Source: Erythrobacter sp. UBA2510
GTDB taxonomy: Bacteria; Pseudomonadota; Alphaproteobacteria; Sphingomonadales; Sphingomonadaceae
Length of the DNA stretch: 9,127 bases
Assembly: GCA_002341345.1 (NCBI GenBank)
Contig: DDNW01000053.1
Coordinates: 1-9,127, forward strand
Reading direction: 5' to 3'
The notes beneath the pieces were generated by a model. It saw only the letters and a list, made by a program, of their open reading frames with translations. It ran no database searches and was not told the origin of the DNA. Below are positions 1 to 5,388 of the stretch, in pieces (the stretch's first letter is position 1; the number at the start of each line of letters is the position of its first letter). Position numbers and translations under genes: made by a program.

Positions 1-1
1 C

Positions 2-733
2 TTCACCCGCGCCGCGGACGAGCTGGCGGTGACCCCGGCGGCCGTCGGTCAGCAGATTCGCGCGCTGGAGGACGTGCTGGGCGTGGTGCTGTTCCGCCGC
101 ACCTCGAAGGGTCTCGAACTCACCGACGAGGCGACCAGCGGCCTCGATCCCTTGCGCGAAGGGTTCCTGCGGTTCGAAGAGAGCGTGCAGGCGATGCAGG
201 CCGGACAGGCCAGTTCGCGCTATGCGATCGCGGTCCCGCGCGAGTTCCATGCGCGCTGGCTGGCGCCGCGTCTGGCCAGTTTCATGGCCGACAATCCGGA
301 GGCGCGCTTTACCCTGATCGCCGAAGAGGATGCCGACTTTACCGAGGCCAATCTCGACCTCGCGATCCGCCTGACCGAAGGGCCGGGCGATCTGGAAGGC
401 GTGCAACTGGCCCCCGGCAAGCGGGTTGCAGTGGCTGCGCCCAATTTGCAGCCCGATGCGGGCTGGATCGTCTGGCCTGGCATGTCGCTGCCGGAAGGGG
501 CTGTCGTGGTGCTCAATGTCAGCAATGCCGAACAGGCGCTTGCCTCGGCAATTGCCGGATTGGGCAGGGCGATCATGCCGCTGCCGCTGGTGTCGGCCAT
601 GATCGAGGACGGGACGCTGATCGCCGATGGCGAGCCGGTCGAGTGTCTGCGCGCCTACTGGCTGGTCGCGCCGCGCCCGCAATGGCGCCAGAAAAAAGTA
701 ACGGCGCTGGTGTCGCATCTCATTCAGACTTGA
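2..733 (+). CDS. LysR-family transcriptional regulator, 3' part (start lies outside the window)
   Basis: This is a DNA-binding regulator of the LysR type, closest in style to the GcvA/AmpR branch. The reading frame is open from base 2, so the first residues (about 20, judging from the family) are missing. What remains is 243 residues. The end of the N-terminal winged helix-turn-helix is visible (T-R-A-A-D-E-L, then V-T-P-A-A-V-G-Q-Q-I and R-A-L-E), followed by the typical L-F-R-R segment. The rest is the effector-binding domain, with the usual D-L-A-I-R stretch near residues 115-120 and an A-G-L-G-R-A-I-M-P-L stretch near 185-195. The domain looks shortened between the two lobes, giving an expected total near 265 residues against about 300 for the family. 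The ligand and target genes cannot be told from the sequence. A GTG at 29 is only an internal codon. Confidence 0.9.
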   Translation, partial: FTRAADELAVTPAAVGQQIRALEDVLGVVLFRRTSKGLELTDEATSGLDPLREGFLRFEESVQAMQAGQASSRYAIAVPREFHARWLAPRLASFMADNPEARFTLIAEEDADFTEANLDLAIRLTEGPGDLEGVQLAPGKRVAVAAPNLQPDAGWIVWPGMSLPEGAVVVLNVSNAEQALASAIAGLGRAIMPLPLVSAMIEDGTLIADGEPVECLRAYWLVAPRPQWRQKKVTALVSHLIQT

Positions 734-797
734 GTCGCAAGGGCACCCCTAGCCGGCGCAAGATACTCAAACAAATGCAATATGTCCTTTGGGGCAG

Positions 798-819
798 TCA
801 CAAGAATGAAATTCTGTGA
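798..819. promoter_or_regulatory. AT-rich inverted repeat, possible operator
   Basis: TCACAAGAAT (798-807) and ATTCTGTGA (811-819) are inverted copies around GAA, with one extra A in the left arm; the inner AGAAT/ATTCT arms are perfect. It lies in the only AT-rich patch of the 166-base gap between the LysR gene and the exported-protein gene at 900. A weak promoter may follow (TTGCAA at 828-833, 19 bases, then TGTTAT at 853-858). Dyads of this size are typical regulator sites, but which protein binds it, if any, is unknown. Confidence 0.3.
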
Positions 820-899
820 TAGCATTTTTGCAACGACTCGGGGGCGGTGCCCTGTTATCGGCACATTCTGGTCAGCCCCCAAAAACAAGGGGAACTGAA

Positions 900-1694
900 A
901 TGCATGTTGTTCGCAAGAGCCTGTGGGCCGTGTCCGCGCTGGCGCTGGTTGGCGTACCCACCGCAGCCTGGGCCGACCGGGCCAGCAAGCTGACCTACAT
1001 CAACGGCGCGATGGGCCGGGATGCGGAATACCAGCTGCAGGAAGCCGGCTTCAAACATATCTCCACCAACAAGAACTCGATGGGTTACGTCTATTCCTAC
1101 TGGTGGGACAGCAAGGAAGCGGATTGCGTCCAGGTTGAAGTCTATAATGGCCGGGTCGAGACGATCCAGAACGCGACCCACGGCGATTGTGGCCATAGCG
1201 ATGGTGGCGGCGATGCAGCGGCGGCGGTTGGCATTGTAGCCGGGGCGGCGATTCTGGGTGCGCTGCTGAGCCACAAGTCGAGCCACCACGAGGACAACAA
1301 TCACCATTCCGACGCCGATGCCGAGCGCCTGTATGAGCGCGGCTACAAGGATGGATTGTACAATGCGTCGTATCACAATGCGGGCCGCAACGACGAATAT
1401 GCCGCTGGCTATCAGGCGGGCGTGGACGAGCGGAACGCGAACCTTAGCCATCATACAGGACGTGGCGGTTATCACCCGGCGGTCAGCTTCAACGATTTGC
1501 AGGGCGCGCGCGCGGCGGGCGGGATGAGCGAGCTGGAAAGCCGCGGCTTCCGGCAGGTCGACAACTTCACCTCGGGCAACAGCCGCTATTCGATCCAGTG
1601 GAACCCTGCCACGCGCCAATGCGTGCAGGTGACGATCGCCGACGGTCACTTCTACGACATTCGCGACATCGGCCAGAACCCGAATTGCCGCTGA
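900..1694 (+). CDS. Sec-exported protein with two copies of a CVQV domain flanking a hydrophobic segment
   Basis: The function is unknown. I choose the ATG at 900 (264 residues) because AAGGGGA lies at 887-893, six bases upstream, and because it starts a clean signal peptide: V-V-R-K, a hydrophobic core, and cleavage after A-W-A at residue 25. A GTG at 816 would extend the frame but spoils this. The mature protein has two related modules, residues about 31-97 and 196-263. Each has G-A near the start, an L...GF segment, Y and W residues, C-V-Q-V, a following G, and a C close to the end. Between them lie an Ala/Gly-rich hydrophobic stretch (106-123, glycine-zipper-like, possibly a membrane segment), a His/Asp/Ser-rich stretch (126-140), and two Y-x-x-G-Y-x-x-G motifs (145-152 and 167-174). 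It is probably periplasmic or envelope-associated. Confidence 0.85.
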   Translation: MHVVRKSLWAVSALALVGVPTAAWADRASKLTYINGAMGRDAEYQLQEAGFKHISTNKNSMGYVYSYWWDSKEADCVQVEVYNGRVETIQNATHGDCGHSDGGGDAAAAVGIVAGAAILGALLSHKSSHHEDNNHHSDADAERLYERGYKDGLYNASYHNAGRNDEYAAGYQAGVDERNANLSHHTGRGGYHPAVSFNDLQGARAAGGMSELESRGFRQVDNFTSGNSRYSIQWNPATRQCVQVTIADGHFYDIRDIGQNPNCR

Positions 1695-1701
1695 TCAGTC
1701 T

Positions 1702-1740
1702 TCACCTCAGGAGCCTAGGGTCAGGCTCCGGGGCAGGTGA
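1702..1740 (+). terminator. Two-step stem-loop after the exported-protein gene
   Basis: GGAGCCT (1710-1716) pairs with AGGCTCC (1723-1729) around a 6-base loop. An outer stem is formed by TCACCT (1702-1707) and AGGTGA (1735-1740). It starts seven bases after the stop codon at 1694. There is no T-run behind it, so it may be a weak or Rho-assisted terminator or an mRNA 3' stabiliser. A second small dyad, ATGCAG/CTGCAT (1776-1790), lies in the same gap. Confidence 0.45.
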
Positions 1741-1831
1741 CAGATATTGGCGATTACGAGGTTTGCGATGAGGCAATGCAGCGGCTGCATGAGCATGCCG
1801 ACTGAGCAAAATCCAAGAGAGGGAGCCGAGC

Positions 1832-2227
1832 ATGTCCAGGAGAAGTATTTTGTTTTCGACCGGCTGCGGAGCGCTGGTCCTGGCCCTTTCCGCTTGTGGC
1901 GGAGCGGATCAGGCAGAGCCTGCCGCCGAAGATACGGTCGCGGTCGAGGAAGCGCCGGCAGAGGCCGAAGCCCCGGCCGAAGTGGCGGACGCTGCGCCTG
2001 CTGCCGACCCGATCCGCGGGCCGGGCGGGCTTGAAGAAAAGTGCCTCGATCGCGTCAACGAAACGGTCGGTGGCGGTGTCATCGGCACCAACCGGATCGA
2101 CGAGGCGGAATCGGGTGTAGCGATCTTCGTGAACGTCGAAGGCGCGACCGCGCCGTGGCGGTGCTTCGGCTATAGCGACGGCACGATTGAGGAGGTGATG
2201 TTTACCGGCGACGAGGGCGCGCTCTGA
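1832..2227 (+). CDS. Small lipoprotein with Ala/Glu/Pro linker and a C-terminal two-cysteine domain
   Basis: A 131-residue predicted lipoprotein of unknown function. The signal sequence begins M-S-R-R-S and ends in the lipobox L-S-A-C, so Cys22 would be the lipidated residue. Residues about 25-60 are a low-complexity linker rich in Ala, Glu and Pro, probably a flexible tether. The folded part is residues 68-131. Cys71 and Cys111 are positioned to form a disulfide, with A-P-W-R-C (107-111) and a D-G-T-I-E-E-V segment behind it. I recall similar W-x-C plus D-G endings in small alphaproteobacterial lipoproteins but cannot name the family. The start is supported by a purine-rich ribosome binding site at 1816-1824. 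It is the first of three successive lipoprotein genes on this strand. Confidence 0.8.
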   Translation: MSRRSILFSTGCGALVLALSACGGADQAEPAAEDTVAVEEAPAEAEAPAEVADAAPAADPIRGPGGLEEKCLDRVNETVGGGVIGTNRIDEAESGVAIFVNVEGATAPWRCFGYSDGTIEEVMFTGDEGAL

Positions 2228-2283
2228 CCGGCTGGTGCGATCTCAAGGCGGGCCGGAAGCAGTAAAATCGAAAGGTTCAAACC

Positions 2284-2733
2284 ATGCAGAACGTTAAGAT
2301 GGGCATTGCCGCAACTGCTGGCCTGTTGTCACTGGCCGGGTGCGCCACCGTGCCCGAACTTTCGCCCGATGAGCGCGCCTTGATCGCCGACACCTGGTAC
2401 CTGGCGAGTATCATCGACGCGCAGGAGGAAATCCGCCTCAGGCCGCAACTGGGCGATCGCCACACGCTGTCGTTTCGGGACGACATGTCTATGTCGATGC
2501 AGCTCGACTGCAATCGCGGCAATGCCGATTGGAGCGCCGATCCAGACAGTGGGGGCATGGGCGGTCTGATGATCGGCCGCATCGCTGCGACGCGGGCGCT
2601 GTGCCCTCCGCCTACTTACGGGGAACGTCTGGCGGCCGAACTGCCGCGAGCTTTGTCCTATGAGCTCGGTGCCGATGGGCGGACGCTGACGATCCGCACC
2701 GAGGACACGACCTTCGGCTTCGAGGCGCGGTAG
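2284..2733 (+). CDS. META/HslJ-domain lipoprotein
   Basis: A 149-residue predicted lipoprotein. The signal sequence ends in L-A-G-C, making Cys20 the lipidation site. Residues 37-149 fit the META domain known from HslJ: a T-W-Y-L opening (37-40), T-L-S-F (61-64), a D-C-N motif (75-77), A-A-T-R-A-L-C (101-107), and a closing L-T-I segment (135-137). Cys76 and Cys107 probably form the disulfide common in this family. HslJ in E. coli is linked to novobiocin resistance and heat shock, but most META proteins have no established job, so an envelope role is all that can be said. AAAGG at 2271-2275 supports the start. It lies 56 bases after the previous gene and 29 before the next, consistent with co-transcription. 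Confidence 0.8.
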   Translation: MQNVKMGIAATAGLLSLAGCATVPELSPDERALIADTWYLASIIDAQEEIRLRPQLGDRHTLSFRDDMSMSMQLDCNRGNADWSADPDSGGMGGLMIGRIAATRALCPPPTYGERLAAELPRALSYELGADGRTLTIRTEDTTFGFEAR

Positions 2734-2762
2734 CGGCGCAGCATGTGTAAGGGAATGTGGCG

Positions 2763-3452
2763 ATGAAGAATGTCCTGATGCTTGGCGCGGCCGTGCTCGG
2801 CCTCGCTGCCTGCGGTTCGGATGCGGGCGAGGCCGAAGATGGCGCGGCGACCGAAGAAGCGGTCGCTATCCCCGAAAGTCTCGCCCCCTTCGGGGACGGC
2901 TATCCCGATGCCGGCGATCCCTGCGTCCGACTGGGCGAGTCCGCGGCGACCTCCAACTATCTCGACGACAGCGCGATCCTGGTGGGGTGCCCGAGCGGGG
3001 CCAGCGCCGAAGCACTGGGCGGTGAGGTCGTTGGCAATGTCGACGGCGTGCGACTGGTCTCGATCCCGCTGGGCGATGCCAATTTCGGCATGGGCGAAAA
3101 CGGCCCGCCACCACCGCCCGACGACGAGGATGCGCTGGTCCCCGGGACCGAGTACCACGCCACCACGATCCTCTCCTGCGGGTTCGCGGGCGGCCCGCCG
3201 ACGCAGCAATGCGACGCGGGCGTGATCCGCAACTGGGGCGAGGACGGCACACATCTGGTCGAGGTGACCAAGCCCGACGGCCGCAAACGCGCCATCTTCT
3301 TCAACGGTACCACGCCCTATGGTGCGGACAGCGCGCAGGCGGACGGCTCGGCCGGGTGGGATTTCGAGTACACCCGCGATGGCGACATGATCACCATCAC
3401 CTTCGGACCGGAAACCTATGTGGTGGTCGATGCGCTGATAACGGGGGGCTGA
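2763..3452 (+). CDS. Predicted lipoprotein of unknown function with four further cysteines
   Basis: A 229-residue predicted lipoprotein. The lipobox is L-A-A-C, with Cys17 lipidated, followed by an acidic Ala/Glu linker to about residue 36. I take the ATG at 2763, because AAGGGA (2749-2754) sits eight bases upstream; the in-frame GTG at 2757 would leave only two. The body has two probable disulfide pairs, Cys54/Cys76 and Cys139/Cys150. It also has a Pro-run followed by acids at 115-123, and a V-E-V-T-K-P-D-G segment at 167-173 leading into R-A-I-F-F. The end, F-G-P-E-T-Y-V (214-220), is also distinctive. I recall this V-T-K-P-D-G and F-G-P-E combination from sphingomonad hypothetical proteins, always without a known role. 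The conserved look of the domain suggests a real function in the envelope, possibly binding. Confidence 0.8.
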   Translation: MKNVLMLGAAVLGLAACGSDAGEAEDGAATEEAVAIPESLAPFGDGYPDAGDPCVRLGESAATSNYLDDSAILVGCPSGASAEALGGEVVGNVDGVRLVSIPLGDANFGMGENGPPPPPDDEDALVPGTEYHATTILSCGFAGGPPTQQCDAGVIRNWGEDGTHLVEVTKPDGRKRAIFFNGTTPYGADSAQADGSAGWDFEYTRDGDMITITFGPETYVVVDALITGG

Positions 3453-3491
3453 CAATGCTGGCCCCATTTCCCGTCGCGGGGCGGGTCAGCC

Positions 3492-4034
3492 ATGTCTTCG
3501 ATGCGCGCTAGCCGATACCTTGTCTTCAGGCTTTGCGGCGCGGCGGTCCTGGCGTTGTCCGCGCCGGTCGCCGCCGCGCACGAGGCTGAGGAAATGCGTC
3601 CACCAGTCTGGGACATGATCGCCTTCGAGGTGAAGAGCTGGGGTAACACTGTGCACCGCTGGCAATTCACGCCGGAATATGGCGGTGTATGGATCGAGAA
3701 CGTGGCGGCGGATGGAATGCCGACAGGACCAGCCAGCTATGCCTTCCACCCGCTGGACGCCGATGGCGCGCGCTATGCGATGCTGGAGGCGATCGCCCTC
3801 AAGTTGCCCGATCCCGCGCCCGAAAGCGACCGGTGCGAGAATTTCGTCACCGACATGCCCTATGGCACGATCCGGCTCACGCGCGGCGCAACTACGACCG
3901 AGATCGCCTGGAATGCGGGTTGCATGGATGAGGACTATGCCGCCTTCTCCGCGCTGCTGCGGCAGGCGGATGAGCTGGTCAGTGGCTGGGGCAAGGCCGC
4001 ACCGGTGGGGCGGACCGATACACGCCCCGATTGA
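3492..4034 (+). CDS. Sec-exported protein of unknown function
   Basis: A 180-residue protein with a signal peptide: basic residues R-A-S-R, a hydrophobic core (residues 10-25), and probable cleavage at V-A-A-A before H-E (residue 29/30). There is no lipobox, so it should be free in the periplasm or secreted. The mature part is soluble, rich in aromatic residues, and has two cysteines (Cys115 and Cys144) that could form a disulfide. No family is recognised. The start is uncertain: ATG at 3492 and ATG at 3501 are both possible, and neither has a good ribosome binding site. A short 18-codon frame starting at 3455 behind a GGGGGG stretch runs across this start (stop at 3511) and could feed ribosomes to it. 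This is the last of the five exported-protein genes and converges on the minus-strand gene ending at 4045. Confidence 0.75.
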   Translation: MSSMRASRYLVFRLCGAAVLALSAPVAAAHEAEEMRPPVWDMIAFEVKSWGNTVHRWQFTPEYGGVWIENVAADGMPTGPASYAFHPLDADGARYAMLEAIALKLPDPAPESDRCENFVTDMPYGTIRLTRGATTTEIAWNAGCMDEDYAAFSALLRQADELVSGWGKAAPVGRTDTRPD

Positions 4035-4044
4035 TCCGCGCTGC

Positions 4045-4281
4045 TCAGCGCTTCCACAGCCAGTACAGGATTGCCGCGGTGATGCCTGGTGCGGCGATCA
4101 TCACCCCCGTACCCTCCAGACCGGCCTTGTCGGCGAGTATATTCCACGGCAGGCCCAGCGGCAGCAGGAAGACGCCCGACAGCGGGTCCTGCTCGGTGCC
4201 CAGCCAGCCATAGGTGCCCGCACCCAGCGCGAGCAGTGCCAGCGCGTAGAGCGCGGTGAAGATCCAGAACAGCCACTTCAT
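4045..4281 (-). CDS. Small integral membrane protein
   Basis: A 78-residue hydrophobic protein of unknown function. Three membrane-spanning or membrane-associated segments are visible: residues about 3-23 (W-L-F-W-I-F start), 36-50 (including L-P-L-G-L-P-W-N), and 57-76. The end is Y-W-L-W-K-R, a basic cap typical of a cytoplasmic tail. The start is well supported by a strong ribosome binding site (AAGGGGGA on the minus strand, about 4288-4295). The stop lies only ten bases from the stop of the convergent gene ending at 4034, and a short dyad (GCGCTG/CAGCGC, 4038-4051) spans this junction. It lies 48 bases downstream of the small gene at 4330-4554 on the same strand and may be co-transcribed. 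Within that gap a 12-base direct repeat, TGCCGATGCAGA, occurs at 4297 and 4311. Confidence 0.75.
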   Translation of the reverse strand: MKWLFWIFTALYALALLALGAGTYGWLGTEQDPLSGVFLLPLGLPWNILADKAGLEGTGVMIAAPGITAAILYWLWKR

Positions 4282-4329
4282 CGCTCATCCCCCTTCTGCC
4301 GATGCAGATATGCCGATGCAGACAGCGGC

Positions 4330-4554
4330 TCAGTGTGTGCCGGTTTCGGTCCCAAGTCCAGTGGGGGCGTCTTCGTCGGACCCCGCAAGCTGCCGCTGGC
4401 GCTCCTCCTCATGGGCGCGCCCCATTTCATATTCAATCAGCGCCTCGAACTTGGCCTCCAGCGAGGCCAGCACCTCGTCCTCGCTCTGATGGGAGGCGAG
4501 GGCATGTTCGGCCAGCACCTCGGCGCGGATGCGCTCGTAGAGCGGGTGGGCCAT
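4330..4554 (-). CDS. Small charged protein, possibly the surviving C-terminal part of a broken gene
   Basis: Seventy-four residues from the ATG at 4554, chosen because GAGGGA sits seven bases upstream; an in-frame ATG at 4587 lacks such a site. The protein starts M-A-H-P-L-Y-E-R-I-R-A-E-V and is soluble, strongly acidic and mostly helical, with a possible short coiled coil at residues 28-56. I recall H-P-x-Y-E-R and E-D-E-V-L-A-S segments of this kind near the C-terminus of a sphingomonad helix-turn-helix-type family. The N-terminal part of that family lies upstream on the same strand at 4788-5025. So this may be either a true small gene or the tail of a gene disrupted in the middle, re-using an internal start. 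The first option is favoured by its clean ribosome binding site, the second by its position. Confidence 0.5.
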   Translation of the reverse strand: MAHPLYERIRAEVLAEHALASHQSEDEVLASLEAKFEALIEYEMGRAHEEERQRQLAGSDEDAPTGLGTETGTH

Positions 4555-4599
4555 TTTGTGGTCCCTCAGACGCCAGGCGGAGCGCATCCGCGCTCCTTG

Positions 4600-4753
4600 G
4601 CTTCCGGGCTACCGCCCGACGGCCGTTCGGCCTTTCGGTCGGCTGGGCGCCGACCGGACCAGCACGTTACTTTGCAGTCCAGCGTTGAAACGGGCCACAG
4701 GCCCGCAAGCGCGAACGCGCGCCCACAGCGAGGCCAGCTTGCTGGCCGGAAGC
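4600..4753. repeat. Palindrome-rich segment between the two halves of a broken gene, possible small mobile repeat
   Basis: The segment is bounded by inverted copies GCTTCCGG (4600-4607) and CCGGAAGC (4746-4753). Inside is a perfect hairpin, CGGTCGGC (4636-4643) with GCCGACCG (4649-4656), and several shorter dyads. Just outside, GGAGCGC/GCGCTCC (4579-4596) forms another. No protein family is recognisable in any frame here, although the minus strand stays open. I read it as a dispersed repeat or degenerate sequence lodged in a damaged gene. Copy number elsewhere in the genome is unknown, so the mobile-element reading is unproven. Confidence 0.3.
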
Positions 4754-4787
4754 GAGGATATCGCGCGCCCGGATGGGCGTGCGAAAA

Positions 4788-5025
4788 TCAATGAAGCGCC
4801 TCGAGACTGGCGCCGAATATGCTTGGCGGCCTGCTTGACGATGCCGGTGGCGGCGAGATGCGCGATAAAGGCGCGCTGGCGCTCGGGCGTGATCGAGTTG
4901 CGGCGCGGCGCGACGTGCGGGATGGGAGTGAACGACAATAGGGGATCATCGTTTTCTGGTAGCGGACCCTCAATGGCTACGGTCGACGTCGCCTGCCGAG
5001 CAATGGCTCGTTTGTTCCGGTTCAT
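4788..5025 (-). pseudogene. Truncated, frameshifted N-terminal part of a sphingomonad helix-turn-helix-type gene
   Basis: On the minus strand from ATG 5025 the reading starts M-N-R-N-K-R and reaches D-D-P-L-L-S-F-T-P (residues 26-34). It continues with R-R-N-S-I-T-P-E-R-Q-R-A-F-I and then T-G-I-V-K-Q-A-A-K-H-I (60-70). This matches, from memory, a widespread sphingomonad family of about 200-230 residues whose I-T-P-E-R-Q segment leads into a helix-turn-helix-like fold. At residue 70 (bases 4815-4817) the expected continuation G-A-S-L-E-A-L is found only one frame over, so one base was gained or lost. That second frame then stops at 4788, and the rest of the family's central region is missing. 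The start codon overlaps the stop of the upstream short ORF (ATGA, 5022-5025). Confidence 0.65.
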
Positions 5026-5168
5026 AGGACGGGGGTGGAGTCGGAGCGAAAGCGAAGACGGCGCGCTAGCGCCAACGCGAGCAGCGGATCGTCCTCGGCC
5101 AGCGTCGAGGGCGGGGCGGTCATGTAGCTCGTGGCCTGACGAGGGGTAGCGAGGGTGGGGCGGGTCAT
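5022..5168 (-). pseudogene. 48-codon ORF resembling the start of the neighbouring helix-turn-helix-type gene
   Basis: This minus-strand frame begins M-T-R-P-T-L and contains R-Q-A-T-S (residues 10-14) and E-D-D-P-L-L (25-30). The downstream broken gene has R-Q-A-T-S at its residues 10-14 and N-D-D-P-L-L at 25-30, so the two N-termini line up with almost the same spacing. After that the similarity fades and the frame stops at 5022, overlapping the next ATG. There is no clear ribosome binding site. The simplest reading is a remnant of a tandem duplicate. A small genuine protein translationally coupled to the next frame is the alternative. No function can be given. Confidence 0.4.
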
Positions 5169-5388
5169 GCGGCGGGTGTGGAGCAGGGCGGGCAAGGTGT
5201 AGGAAAGGAAAAGGTTGCCTCAAGCTTCAAAATCAAATCAAAACTGTTGCTAAGCCTGATCAGTCGCTTGGTCTCGATACGAATGGAAACTACGTCGACA
5301 ATGGCTTGAATTGGCGATCATGGCTTGCAAGAGAAGGCTTGCTGCGGCATATGATTCATGTTTTGTTCTCAAGGTTCGGAGAAGTGTC
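5169..5388. other. AT-richer leader region ahead of the restriction-modification pair
   Basis: This 220-base stretch marks the drop in GC at the left edge of the restriction-modification island. It holds no convincing gene. Features seen are direct repeats ATGGCTTG at 5301-5308 and 5320-5327, a related GGCTTGC at 5336-5342, and a promoter candidate (listed separately). No integrase, terminal inverted repeat or tRNA is visible at this edge. Confidence 0.5.
5325..5355 (+). promoter_or_regulatory. Candidate promoter of the methylase-endonuclease operon
   Basis: TATGAT at 5350-5355 is one base from the consensus -10 box. TTGCAA at 5325-5330 could be its -35 box, though the 19-base spacer is long. 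Transcription would start near 5362, leaving a leader of about 27 bases before the methylase ATG at 5389. The direct repeats at 5301, 5320 and 5336 overlap the -35 region, so a regulator, or the methylase itself, could act here. Confidence 0.35.

Noticed and set aside
855..1649. Long minus-strand frame (264 codons) opposite the duplicated-domain exported protein
   Set aside because: Rich in Arg, Val and Ala without any family feature; the plus-strand frame has a signal peptide, a ribosome binding site and internal repeats.
2658..3467. Long minus-strand frame (269 codons) opposite the third lipoprotein
   Set aside because: A by-product of GC-rich codons; the plus strand shows a lipobox, paired cysteines and a good ribosome binding site.
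3679..4794. 371-codon plus-strand frame
   Set aside because: It crosses one plus-strand and two minus-strand genes and contains no recognisable domain; the composition is typical of an out-of-frame reading.
4556..5149. 197-codon plus-strand frame over the gene wreckage
   Set aside because: It lies opposite the recognisable remnant of the helix-turn-helix-type gene and shows no family signal of its own.
5311..5388. Upstream in-frame starts (TTG 5311, ATG 5320) of the methylase
   Set aside because: The ATG at 5389 has a well-placed GGAG and puts motif I at the normal distance from the N-terminus. The extra residues show no helix-turn-helix, and the candidate promoter would lie inside them.
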